9,920 bases of DNA from Clostridia bacterium (GCA_024404415.1 JAKSPX010000035.1:1-9920); one strand, 5' to 3'; shown: positions 1-6,716, numbered from the stretch's first letter. Numbers and translations are program-made. Notes: generated by a model from the letters alone, not told the origin.

Positions 1-27
1 CGCTGCGGCGTTGGCTCGGAATGACAG
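1..27. repeat. Possible edge of a dispersed intergenic repeat
   Basis: Read on the minus strand this segment begins with CTGTCATTCCGAGC and continues GC-rich to the window edge. The core TGTCATTCCGAGC resembles a short intergenic repeat that I recall as common in many bacterial genomes, usually as arms of a palindrome. Only one arm could be present here, so neither its palindromic partner nor its copy number can be seen. It lies just downstream of the lipoprotein gene, a usual place for such elements. The resemblance is from memory and is weak evidence by itself. Confidence 0.3.
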
Positions 28-67
28 GGTCTTGTGAGTTTTTTTACAGCCCCATCTTTTTTACCTT

Positions 68-1090
68 TTACAGGGTCGTCTCTTTCACGACGAGGATCTT
101 ATTTTCCGTCAGGATAATGAGCCTTTCGTCCCTGACGAAGAAAGAGAGGACGTTTTCATCCGGAATACCGAAGGAAAGCGGATAATTGCATTCGGAGAGG
201 GTCGTGCCGTCGGTGCGGTAGAGTCGGTTTTCTGCGCCGTAATAGGCGTAATCCTCATCGGCGTCCATAAAGGCCACGTCGGCCGCGGAGTCGAATCGGA
301 CGACCTGCCCGAATTTGCCGTCGGAGATCGGTGCTATGTACATGTCCCCCGGTGCGCCTCCGTTTATCTCGGAGAAGACGGCAAAATTGTTGCCGCCCAT
401 GGTGAGGAAATACTGCCCGTGGAGTTCGCCGCCCGCTTTCGTCTTGGGGATGGTGAGCGGCTCGCCGTTCAGGAGAAGATAGGCGGAATTGATGATGTAG
501 ACTCCCTCCGGCGCCTCTAAAAGATAGACCTCATCGAAGCCACCTTCGGGGTACGGGATAGAAAAGAGCTCTTCGCTTCCTTTATAGAGTGTCACGGCGC
601 TTTCGGAGCTTTCCTCATCTTCCGTCTCTTCGATGGCAGGCAGCAGGTAACAGAGGCGGTAGCCTTCGCCGCTTGCGGAGGGGAAGGTCTTTACGGGTAA
701 AGGCTCCGATTCGCCGAGGGATTTCTCGGAGAGGATCTGAAAATCGGCGTCGAGCGTCAGTTTGCATGCTTTGGGGTCGCCGCTTGCGGAATCCTCGGTG
801 AGCCTTGCGTAGAGCAGATAGCCGTCTTCAAGCGGCAGGAGCTCCACGGCGGCCAGCCGCGCCTCAAGATCTATTTCGCGTGCGATCTCAAGGGCGACCG
901 AATGGCCTTCGCCAAAGCGGAGCGCGTTGGATTGTGTGCTTTCCTCCGAATCCCCCTCTTCGGAAAGCGTGTCGGGCTCTGTCTCTGTGGGTGCGATCAT
1001 GGCCTCATATTCAGGGGATACACTGCATGCGGCGAAGAGCGAAATGAGGAGCGCGAGGGTTAGGAATGCTATGAGTAAGCGTTTTTTCAT
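68..1090 (-). CDS. Putative acidic lipoprotein of unknown function
   Basis: This encodes a 340-residue protein that I cannot assign to a characterised family. Residues 1-21 form a typical signal peptide (MKKR, then a hydrophobic run) ending before Cys22. The lipobox is L-F-A-A-C; Phe at -3 is unusual, but the rest fits lipid attachment at Cys22 on the outer face of the membrane. Residues about 33-55 are a Glu/Ser/Thr-rich acidic linker, as often tethers a surface domain. The remainder is rich in short beta-like segments with turns such as YAYYGAENRLYRTDGT near the C-terminus, which would fit a beta-propeller-like extracellular domain, but no catalytic motif is visible. The start is supported by AAGGAGG (minus strand, 1096-1102) five bases upstream. 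It follows the alpha-galactosidase gene in the same direction after a 202-bp gap, so it probably has its own promoter. Confidence 0.8.
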   Translation of the reverse strand: MKKRLLIAFLTLALLISLFAACSVSPEYEAMIAPTETEPDTLSEEGDSEESTQSNALRFGEGHSVALEIAREIDLEARLAAVELLPLEDGYLLYARLTEDSASGDPKACKLTLDADFQILSEKSLGESEPLPVKTFPSASGEGYRLCYLLPAIEETEDEESSESAVTLYKGSEELFSIPYPEGGFDEVYLLEAPEGVYIINSAYLLLNGEPLTIPKTKAGGELHGQYFLTMGGNNFAVFSEINGGAPGDMYIAPISDGKFGQVVRFDSAADVAFMDADEDYAYYGAENRLYRTDGTTLSECNYPLSFGIPDENVLSFFVRDERLIILTENKILVVKETTL

Positions 1091-1110
1091 GATGACCTCC
1101 TTCTAAGCAG

Positions 1111-1133
1111 AGCCTGCCCAAAGCAGGCTTTTT
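1111..1133. other. Stem-loop in the lipoprotein 5' leader
   Basis: AGCCTGC (1111-1117) pairs perfectly with GCAGGCT (1123-1129) around the loop CCAAA. On the plus strand it is followed by TTTT, so it has the form of an intrinsic terminator for plus-strand transcripts. No plus-strand gene lies upstream, however. On the minus strand it sits about 20 bases before the lipoprotein start, immediately upstream of the ribosome binding site, with no U-tract after it. It could therefore be a leader structure for that mRNA, or a block to antisense transcription. The structure is clear; its role is not. Confidence 0.55.
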
Positions 1134-1147
1134 GCTTACAAAGAGGA

Positions 1148-1180
1148 GTGTAACACCCGCATGTTTCAGAGTTGTAACAA
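1148..1180. promoter_or_regulatory. Two TGTAACA palindromes upstream of the lipoprotein gene
   Basis: Two 9-bp perfect odd-centred palindromes, GTGTAACAC (1148-1156) and TTGTAACAA (1172-1180), share the core TGTAACA. Their centres are 24 bp apart, within the 202-bp gap 1091-1292. They could be a paired operator for the lipoprotein gene or part of its promoter region. A tandem AAGATTCA (1201-1208 and 1211-1218, 10-bp period) lies further upstream. I found no convincing -35/-10 pair for the minus strand here, so the assignment is weak. Confidence 0.25.
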
Positions 1181-1292
1181 AATGGCCCTTTTTGCGAAAA
1201 AAGATTCACAAAGATTCAAGATGGGATTTGTATAAAATCACCATTTCGTGAGAAAACGCGCAGCAGAGGCATTTTTGGGAGCTTGTGCCCGG

Positions 1293-3443
1293 TCAACTCT
1301 CTTTGAGCTTCCAGACCGACATGGCTGATGCGTAGTCGCCCTTGAACGAGACGGTGAGGCCGATCTGCATCAGGGCTTCGCCGGTCATTTCCTTTCCGTC
1401 CTCGGAAACGTAGACCGCGTCGGGGATCAGGCCGCGCATCCGGAAGCGCGGGAGGCGGAGGTCCCAGGCGCGCATCCCGTGGCCAAAGGCGAAGAGCGTG
1501 AAGGCTTTGCGGTCGCGGCGGACGTATTCAAAGAGGGCGTAGGGATGCTCGTAAGCCGAGGCGATGCGGTAGACGTAGGCATTTTGCAGGTCGCCTCTCA
1601 GGGTCTTGAAGCGGGCGATGACGCGCTTGAGTTCACTTTTGGTCTCCTCGTCGGCAGTCAACAGGTTGATGCCGATGCTCATGGAGCCGGTCATGCCCCA
1701 GACCGAGCGGTAGGAGAGAAGCGTTTTGCGCCCGTGGATGTGGTGCACGGCCGGGGCGATGTTGCCCGCGCCGCCTGCGGTCTTGGGGATGAAGAGCATG
1801 GAAAAGCCCTCGTGGATGACCATGATGTCCACCGGGTCGGCGTTGTCCGAGCGGTTGATGCGGTCGGCGTAGGGCACCATGCCGAAATCGGAGCGGCCGC
1901 CGCCCGAAGCGCAGTTTTCAAGGAGCAGGTCGGGGTAGGTCTCGTTCAGGTGTTCCCACACGCGGAAGAGGTTTTGGGTATAGCGGATGGCGAGGCTCTT
2001 CTGCTCTTCAATGGGCGCGTCCGGCCAGCCATCCTCGGTGACGTAGCGGTTCATGTCCCATTTGAGGTAGTCGAGCTTATAATCGGTCACCACGCGGTCG
2101 AGCATGGCGATCATCCATTCGAAAACGTCCTCGCGCGCGAGGTTCAGAACGAGCTGTGTGCGCTGTTCGGTGCGGGGGCGGGTCGGGTCGTGGATGACCC
2201 AATCCGGGTGGGCGCGGTAGAGGTCGCTATCCGGGTTGACCATTTCGGGCTCCACCCAGAGGCCGAAGAGCAGCCCCTTTTTGTGGCAGCGGTCGGCGAT
2301 GGGTCTGAGGCCGTTCGGGAAACGCTTGGGATCGGCCACCCAGTCGCCGAGGCCGGCGTGGTCGGTGGTGCGGCCCGGCATCCAGCCGTCGTCGATGACG
2401 AATAACTCCGCGCCGAGGGCGGCGCATTCATCGACCATGCCGAGGCAGTTTTCCTCGTTGACGCGGAATTCAAAGGGATACCACGAATTGTAGATCACGG
2501 GGCGTTCGGCGTGAGCCTTGTCGGTCTTCTTCCCGCGCGGGATCAGGTGGTCGAACTGCCAGTCGTAGAAGACCTCGCTCATGCGCTCAAAGCCGCCCGC
2601 GACGAATCCGGCGGTGAATACGGGCGTTTCCAACCTTTCGTCGGGCTTCAGAATATAATTTTCAAAGTCGCTTCCCATGCCGCCGACGACCGAGACCTGT
2701 TTGGGGTACTGGTTTTCCACAATGATGGAGAAGTCGCCGCTCCAGGCGAGCACGCCGAAATAGACCTCGCCGGAGGTCTCGGTGGCCGCGCCGTCTTTGT
2801 CGAGCGCGAAGAAAGGCGTCGCCTGCGCGGCGGACGCGGTCAGGCGGTTATTCTGAATGACGGTGCGCGCCTGGGTGAGCATGAGGGTGTTTTTCGTGTA
2901 TTCCGCGCCCCAACTCCCCGAAAGGTGGGTGAGGCGATATTTTTCGCCGCCGGGGAGGTGGAAGGAGGCGCTTTTGGCCGCGTCGACCGTGACCGGGGCG
3001 CGCGAGAGGTTGTGAAGGACGACATAACGCGAAATCAAGGGCAGATCGGCATAGCCCTTGTAATGAAGCTCGACTTCAAACGGGTAGACCGCGTCGCGGA
3101 GCGTGACGACAAGGTGATTTTCGGTGATGCGATGTTCCTTGTAGACAAGGCGCAGCGAGCGCACGCCGTCGGGAAAGACGACCTTGACGGCGGGAGCGGT
3201 GTAGTCAAAGGGCTCGCCGAAGGTGAGTTCAAAGGTGGGGGCTTTTTTAACGTCCACCCCGCCGGACGCGGTGAAGGGGGTGAGGACTTCTTCGGCGAGC
3301 GGCAGAAGGCTCTCATCGGAGGCAAGCTCCGCGCCCCAGTAGAGATTCACAAGGCGCTTATCCGGCGTGACGCCGAAAGCGTAGGACATTTCGGAGGTGG
3401 AAAGGTGAAAATACTGACCTTTTTCGGAATAGGTGATCTTCAT
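1293..3443 (-). CDS. Alpha-galactosidase, GH36 family
   Basis: This enzyme hydrolyses terminal alpha-galactosyl residues, as in melibiose and raffinose-type sugars, with retention of configuration. At 716 residues it has the usual length of bacterial GH36 subgroup I enzymes, which are typically tetrameric. An N-terminal beta-sandwich (about 1-300) precedes the TIM barrel (about 310-620) and a C-terminal beta domain. Visible motifs are IDDGW (350-354, substrate-binding aspartates), KWDMNR with nucleophile Asp463, ENCASGGGR (509-517) and RSDN with acid/base Asp533. The 70-residue spacing between the two catalytic aspartates equals that of the Geobacillus enzyme (D478/D548). No signal peptide is present, so it should act in the cytoplasm on imported oligosaccharides, yet no sugar transporter is in the window. 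The start is supported by AGGAG (minus strand, 3454-3458). It is transcribed divergently from the methyltransferase gene. Confidence 0.96.
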   Translation of the reverse strand: MKITYSEKGQYFHLSTSEMSYAFGVTPDKRLVNLYWGAELASDESLLPLAEEVLTPFTASGGVDVKKAPTFELTFGEPFDYTAPAVKVVFPDGVRSLRLVYKEHRITENHLVVTLRDAVYPFEVELHYKGYADLPLISRYVVLHNLSRAPVTVDAAKSASFHLPGGEKYRLTHLSGSWGAEYTKNTLMLTQARTVIQNNRLTASAAQATPFFALDKDGAATETSGEVYFGVLAWSGDFSIIVENQYPKQVSVVGGMGSDFENYILKPDERLETPVFTAGFVAGGFERMSEVFYDWQFDHLIPRGKKTDKAHAERPVIYNSWYPFEFRVNEENCLGMVDECAALGAELFVIDDGWMPGRTTDHAGLGDWVADPKRFPNGLRPIADRCHKKGLLFGLWVEPEMVNPDSDLYRAHPDWVIHDPTRPRTEQRTQLVLNLAREDVFEWMIAMLDRVVTDYKLDYLKWDMNRYVTEDGWPDAPIEEQKSLAIRYTQNLFRVWEHLNETYPDLLLENCASGGGRSDFGMVPYADRINRSDNADPVDIMVIHEGFSMLFIPKTAGGAGNIAPAVHHIHGRKTLLSYRSVWGMTGSMSIGINLLTADEETKSELKRVIARFKTLRGDLQNAYVYRIASAYEHPYALFEYVRRDRKAFTLFAFGHGMRAWDLRLPRFRMRGLIPDAVYVSEDGKEMTGEALMQIGLTVSFKGDYASAMSVWKLKES

Positions 3444-3475
3444 GTTGATAAAACTCCTGTCGCTGGATTTTCTCT

Positions 3476-3504
3476 ATCATACCACAACCCGGACGCATGG
3501 GCAA
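3476..3504 (-). promoter_or_regulatory. Probable promoter of the alpha-galactosidase gene
   Basis: On the minus strand TTGCCC (3504-3499) and TATGAT (3481-3476) are separated by exactly 17 bp, a good sigma-A-type pair. They lie upstream of the AGGAG site (3454-3458) and the ATG at 3443. The predicted leader is about 25-30 bases long. The -35 box is only partly consensus. Confidence 0.5.
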
Positions 3505-3547
3505 GAGCATTGAAACAGGCGAATACTGTAAAAAAAGAAGGAAATGT

Positions 3548-3576
3548 TTGACATTTTCGGACGATTCATGTATACT
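3548..3576 (+). promoter_or_regulatory. Strong sigma-A promoter of the methyltransferase-permease unit
   Basis: A perfect TTGACA (3548-3553) and TATACT (3571-3576) are separated by 17 bp, so 11 of 12 hexamer positions match the sigma-A consensus. Transcription would start near 3583, giving a leader of just under 60 bases before the ATG at 3641. A promoter this strong fits the strongly biased codon use of the two genes it would drive. Confidence 0.85.
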
Positions 3577-3593
3577 ATAACGGTCAGAAATAC

Positions 3594-3620
3594 ATCCGCA
3601 AAGCCTGTTTGCGGGTTTTT
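3594..3620 (+). terminator. Terminator-like hairpin in the leader (possible attenuator)
   Basis: CCGCAAA (3596-3602) pairs with TTTGCGG (3608-3614) around the loop GCCTG. The stem can be extended by a U-G and an A-U pair, and GTTTTTAT follows directly. This is an intrinsic-terminator shape lying between the predicted transcription start (about 3583) and the ribosome binding site GGAGGA (3629-3634). Because no plus-strand gene lies upstream, its most natural target is the transcript from its own promoter, as in attenuation. No obvious competing antiterminator pairing or known riboswitch core fits in the few bases before it, so any control would need a protein factor. It may instead only stabilise the mRNA 5' end. 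Confidence 0.55.
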
Positions 3621-3640
3621 ATATTCACGGAGGATCAAGT

Positions 3641-4999
3641 ATGGACTTTCTGGAGCTTGTGGAGCGCGGCCTTACCGGCGCCGCCGTCACCAAGGACGAT
3701 TGGGACATTGATTATGTGGTGATGACCATCCGCGACGCGGTGGAGGATCATGACCTTGTGCGCCCGGAGGGCGAACTGCTTTTGACGGATGACGCCGTCG
3801 CCAAAGAATATTTCGACGCGGCGGTCGATCTGCTTTCCGAGATCGGCGTTTACAACCAGTCCACCGGCAGGATCGTTAAGCTCACCCGCGAAGAAATTCT
3901 GGGCGCCGCAAAAGCCGCGAAGCAGGCTGTCACCGTCGGTACCGGCAAGGACGCCTATACCTTTGTACCGCGCAAGCCCGAGGATCCGCGCCTGCCCGGC
4001 GTGGTGGCGGGCAACCCCGGCTGCCCGATGAACGAGGATATTTTCCGCCGCACCGTGACCTCCTGGGCCAAGGAGCCGGTGGTGGACATGGTGACCTGCG
4101 GCTCCATCGTTGAGGTCGACGGCCACGATGTGGTGCGATCCTCCCCGTCCGAGGTGATCGCGCTGCGCCACGAGATGAAGATCCTCAACGAGGTCTGCGA
4201 TTCTCTCGGCCGTCCCGGCATTGGCCGTCTCGCCGCCGAAAGCAGCGTTTCGGAGATCGGCGACCTCGCCGCCATGGCTCCCGGCGGCTTCCGCCCGGGC
4301 GACGCCCATCTGGTGGCATTAAACAACGAAATGATCATCAATAACGATAACCTCATCCGCGCCGCAAGCGCCATCGACACGCCCGTTCTCAACGCGACGC
4401 TCGCCTGTGTGATGATCGGCGGCATGGCCGGCGGCCCTGAAGGCGCGACGGTCTGCATGATCGCGTCGATGCTTGCCTCCAATCTGGTCTATCGGGCGGA
4501 TTATCACCTCTGCCACCCCATCCACTTAAAATACATTGCCACCTCCACGCCCGAATGCATGTGGCTCCAGAGCGTGGTCTGCCGCGCCTTTGCTGTAGCG
4601 GCTCCCGCCGTTATCGTCTGCGACATCTACCCCAAGAGCGGCGCGGGCACCAAAGAACTTCTTTATGAAGTCGCGGCCAACGCCATTGCCATTACGGTCA
4701 GCGGCGGCCACCTCGAAGGCGTCGGTTCCTGCGACGGTCTGAAACCCAACTGCTCCGGCCTTGAAGCCCGGTTAATGGGCGAGGTCGGCAAAGCGGTCGC
4801 GGCGCAGGGTATGAAGATGGACGAAGCAGCCTCTATCATCGGGAAACTGCTTTCCAAGTATCAGCACGTCTTTGAAGAAGGCAACGAAGGCAAGCCCTTT
4901 GACGAGGTCTACACCAGGGAAGGCGTCCCGAGTGACGAGTGGAACGCCATGTATGAGGCATGCAAAGAAGAACTCCGCGCTCTCGGCATCAAATTCTGA
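3641..4999 (+). CDS. MtmB-family methylamine:corrinoid methyltransferase homologue lacking pyrrolysine
   Basis: MtmB transfers the methyl group of monomethylamine to a corrinoid protein. This 452-residue protein aligns with my recollection of Methanosarcina barkeri MtmB (458 residues) along its whole length, e.g. TKDDWD (17-22), GRIVKLTREEI, VGTGKDA, GRPGIG (190-195), GGMAGG (260-265), GLEARLMGEV (373-382) and the C-terminal LGIKF. Archaeal MtmB has pyrrolysine, from an in-frame UAG, at residue 202; here the aligned residue is Leu197, encoded by CTC at 4229-4231. The segment from there to about residue 330 aligns without gaps. In it the active-site residues I recall as Glu229, Glu259 and Gln333 correspond to Leu224, Leu254 and Asp328. 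The TIM-barrel fold is probably kept but the substrate or chemistry should differ, as with non-pyrrolysine members of the separate MttB family. The start is supported by GGAGGA (3629-3634). It is probably co-transcribed with the permease gene 41 bp downstream. No corrinoid protein is nearby. Confidence 0.88.
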   Translation: MDFLELVERGLTGAAVTKDDWDIDYVVMTIRDAVEDHDLVRPEGELLLTDDAVAKEYFDAAVDLLSEIGVYNQSTGRIVKLTREEILGAAKAAKQAVTVGTGKDAYTFVPRKPEDPRLPGVVAGNPGCPMNEDIFRRTVTSWAKEPVVDMVTCGSIVEVDGHDVVRSSPSEVIALRHEMKILNEVCDSLGRPGIGRLAAESSVSEIGDLAAMAPGGFRPGDAHLVALNNEMIINNDNLIRAASAIDTPVLNATLACVMIGGMAGGPEGATVCMIASMLASNLVYRADYHLCHPIHLKYIATSTPECMWLQSVVCRAFAVAAPAVIVCDIYPKSGAGTKELLYEVAANAIAITVSGGHLEGVGSCDGLKPNCSGLEARLMGEVGKAVAAQGMKMDEAASIIGKLLSKYQHVFEEGNEGKPFDEVYTREGVPSDEWNAMYEACKEELRALGIKF

Positions 5000-5004
5000 T
5001 TCTC

Positions 5005-5017
5005 AGCCGGAACGGCT
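5005..5017 (+). other. Small hairpin between methyltransferase and permease genes
   Basis: AGCCG (5005-5009) pairs with CGGCT (5013-5017) across a three-base loop in the 41-bp gap. No U-tract follows, so it is not a terminator and the two genes probably share a transcript. AAGGAGG (5027-5033) then precedes the permease ATG by seven bases. Confidence 0.35.
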
Positions 5018-5040
5018 CCAATAAATAAGGAGGCAAAACC

Positions 5041-6624
5041 ATGGAGAAAAAGAAGAGTCTGATCCCCTTTTTCACCAAAGGCGACGTCGGCGGTCTGACT
5101 TACATGATCGCCAACAACATCGTCAACTACATCATCGTCATCGCGACCCTGCGCGGGTTTGCGTGGCCGGATGAAATCATCTTCGGCCGCGTCATCCCGG
5201 GTCTCTCGATCGGCCTGATGGTCGGCGGCATCTACTACGCCATCATGGCGTGGAAGCTCTCCCGCAACCTGCAGACGCCGAACGTGACGGCGCTCCCCAG
5301 CGGCATCTCCACCCCCGCGATGTTCGTCATTCTCTTTGGCGTCATCAGCCCCATGCATTATGCCATTGAAGACCCCGAGATCGAATGGGCGGCTGCCACC
5401 GCGGCCTGCTTCATCGGCGGTTTCGTGGAATTCCTCGGCGGCTTCATCGGTCCCTGGATCAAGAAGCACCTCCCGCGCGCGGCCCTTCTCGGCACCGTTG
5501 CCGGTATCGGCTTTATCTGGATGGCCACTCAGGGCGTGTTTGACGTCTTCGGCGATCCGGTCGTCGGTCTGCCCATCCTCGCCGTTGCTATGCTCGGCGT
5601 GTTCGCGGGCTATCTCTTCCCCAAGAAGATCTCCCCCTTCATGGTCGCCATCGTCGGCGGTATCGTTTACGCGCTGGCGCTCGGCCGCACCTCCTTTGAT
5701 TTCAGCCAGGTCGGCTTCTACTTCCCGAACCCGGTGAACACCGTTCAGACGCTCATCAGCGGCTTTGTCTACGTTGTGCCGTATCTTACCGTTATCGTTC
5801 CGGTCGAGATCTACAACTTCATCGAGACCATGGATAACGTCGAATCCGCCAACGTGGCGGGCGATGCCTTCAGCGTCCGTGAAGCGCAGTTTGCCGACGG
5901 TATCTGCACCATGATCTCCGCCATCTTCGGCGGCGTGGTTCCGAACACTGTGTGGCTCGGCCATGCCGGTCTCAAAAAGACCAATGCCGGTGCCGGTTAC
6001 TCCTGGATCAGCGGCGTCGTCCTCGGCCTCGCCGGTGTCCTCGGCCTCTTCACCGTCCTCTCCGACCTCGTTCCCCCGGCAGTTGCCGCCATTACCTTCC
6101 TCTGGTGTGCTGTCATCATGGTGGCGCAGGCCTTCAAGGAATGCAAGACCAAGCACTATGCGGCCATCGCCATCGCCATGGTCCCCTCCATTGCCGACTA
6201 CCTCTTCACGCAGGTGGAAGCGGCTCTTGCCACCGGCTCCATGATGGAAGGCGGCTACGGCATCTGGTCCGAAGCGCTCGAATCCGGCCTCAAGGGCTTC
6301 CAGGATGACGTCACCGAACTCCTGATCTCCAACGGCGCCATGTGGAACGGCGTCCCGGCGGTCAAGAGCGGCGCCATCATCATCGGCATCCTGCTCGGCT
6401 CCATGTGCGTCTTCATGATCGACAAGAAGCTCAAGAGCGCCTCGCTTATTGCCCTCGCGGGTGCTGTGATGAGCCTCTTCGGCTTCATCCACAACGCGGC
6501 CCTCGGCTTCTACCCGACCTCTCCCTTCATGATCGGCTGGCTGATCGTCGCCGTGATCCTCTTTGTCCTCGACTTCGGCAAGGGCAAGTGGTTTGACGCG
6601 CCGGACGATTTCGATTACGTATAA
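5041..6624 (+). CDS. NCS2/AzgA-like permease (purine or related heterocycle uptake)
   Basis: This is a 527-residue integral membrane protein with roughly 12-14 hydrophobic segments and no signal peptide. The N-terminal KGDVGGLTYMIANNIVN (13-29), GRVIPG (49-54) and NVTALPSGISTP (81-92) match the conserved start of the xanthine/uracil-type permease group related to AzgA. PVEIYNFIETMDNVESA (254-270) corresponds to the substrate-binding transmembrane 8 region of NCS2 transporters. PNTVWLGHAG...GAGYS (301-321) matches the signature around transmembrane 9-10. Known members import purines, uracil or related compounds with protons or sodium; the substrate of this branch cannot be read from the sequence. 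Its position behind the MtmB-like gene suggests it brings in that enzyme's substrate or exports the product. Codon use is dominated by C-ending codons, consistent with high expression. Residues about 391-440 form a long polar insertion between membrane segments. Confidence 0.82.
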   Translation: MEKKKSLIPFFTKGDVGGLTYMIANNIVNYIIVIATLRGFAWPDEIIFGRVIPGLSIGLMVGGIYYAIMAWKLSRNLQTPNVTALPSGISTPAMFVILFGVISPMHYAIEDPEIEWAAATAACFIGGFVEFLGGFIGPWIKKHLPRAALLGTVAGIGFIWMATQGVFDVFGDPVVGLPILAVAMLGVFAGYLFPKKISPFMVAIVGGIVYALALGRTSFDFSQVGFYFPNPVNTVQTLISGFVYVVPYLTVIVPVEIYNFIETMDNVESANVAGDAFSVREAQFADGICTMISAIFGGVVPNTVWLGHAGLKKTNAGAGYSWISGVVLGLAGVLGLFTVLSDLVPPAVAAITFLWCAVIMVAQAFKECKTKHYAAIAIAMVPSIADYLFTQVEAALATGSMMEGGYGIWSEALESGLKGFQDDVTELLISNGAMWNGVPAVKSGAIIIGILLGSMCVFMIDKKLKSASLIALAGAVMSLFGFIHNAALGFYPTSPFMIGWLIVAVILFVLDFGKGKWFDAPDDFDYV

Positions 6625-6650
6625 TCGCACCGGTTCTTTGACACAGTAAG

Positions 6651-6698
6651 TTTTCGAAGCCTCTTTTGTCCTTCGGGGCAGAAGAGGCTTCGTTAAAA
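6651..6698 (+). other. Long UUCG-capped stem-loop between permease and beta-helix genes
   Basis: CGAAGCCTCTT (6655-6665) pairs perfectly with AAGAGGCTTCG (6682-6692). Pairing then continues inward through 6666-6671 with 6676-6681, including two G-U pairs, to a TTCG tetraloop (6672-6675) closed by C-G, making a 17-bp stem. TTTT (6651-6654) can also pair with AAAA (6695-6698) across a two-base bulge. There is no U-tract on the plus side, so it is not a classical terminator. It may stabilise the upstream mRNA 3' end, be a processing site, or partly terminate transcription before the next gene. Confidence 0.75.
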
Positions 6699-6704
6699 TC
6701 TATC

Positions 6705-6710
6705 AGGAGG
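6705..6710 (+). promoter_or_regulatory. Ribosome binding site fixing the beta-helix gene start
   Basis: AGGAGG lies six bases before the ATG at 6717 and three before the adjacent in-frame ATG at 6714. The spacing favours 6717. An in-frame TTG at 6666 lies inside the stem-loop with no binding site in front and is not a credible start. Confidence 0.8.
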
Positions 6711-6716
6711 CAAATG

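Noticed and set aside
1220..1240. TATAAA on the plus strand as a promoter
   Set aside because: There is no -35 box at 16-18 bp, and no plus-strand gene follows.
1271..1292. Terminator after the GH36 gene
   Set aside because: On the minus strand GGG and CCC flank an eight-base loop before AAAAA, which gives only three pairs and no U-tract.
2511..3551. Plus-strand open frame of 346 codons opposite the GH36 gene
   Set aside because: It has low-complexity Gly/Glu/Val/Asp composition and no motif, and it mirrors the clear alpha-galactosidase. The same applies to the open frame at 1479-2405.
3641..4999. Read-through pyrrolysine (UAG) codon in the methyltransferase
   Set aside because: The frame is open throughout without TAG and ends in TGA at 4997-4999. 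The aligned pyrrolysine position is CTC.
4909..6630. Minus-strand open frame of 573 codons opposite the permease
   Set aside because: Its product is an extremely Asp/His/Glu/Gly-rich sequence without domain character, as expected from the antisense of C-ending codons. The plus-strand permease is unmistakable.
6638..6643. TTGACA as a -35 box for the beta-helix operon
   Set aside because: The expected -10 position falls on CTCTTT or TCTTTT inside the stem-loop; neither resembles TATAAT.
6666..6716. Upstream TTG start for the beta-helix gene
   Set aside because: It lies inside the stem-loop with no ribosome binding site; AGGAGG is correctly placed for the ATG at 6717.
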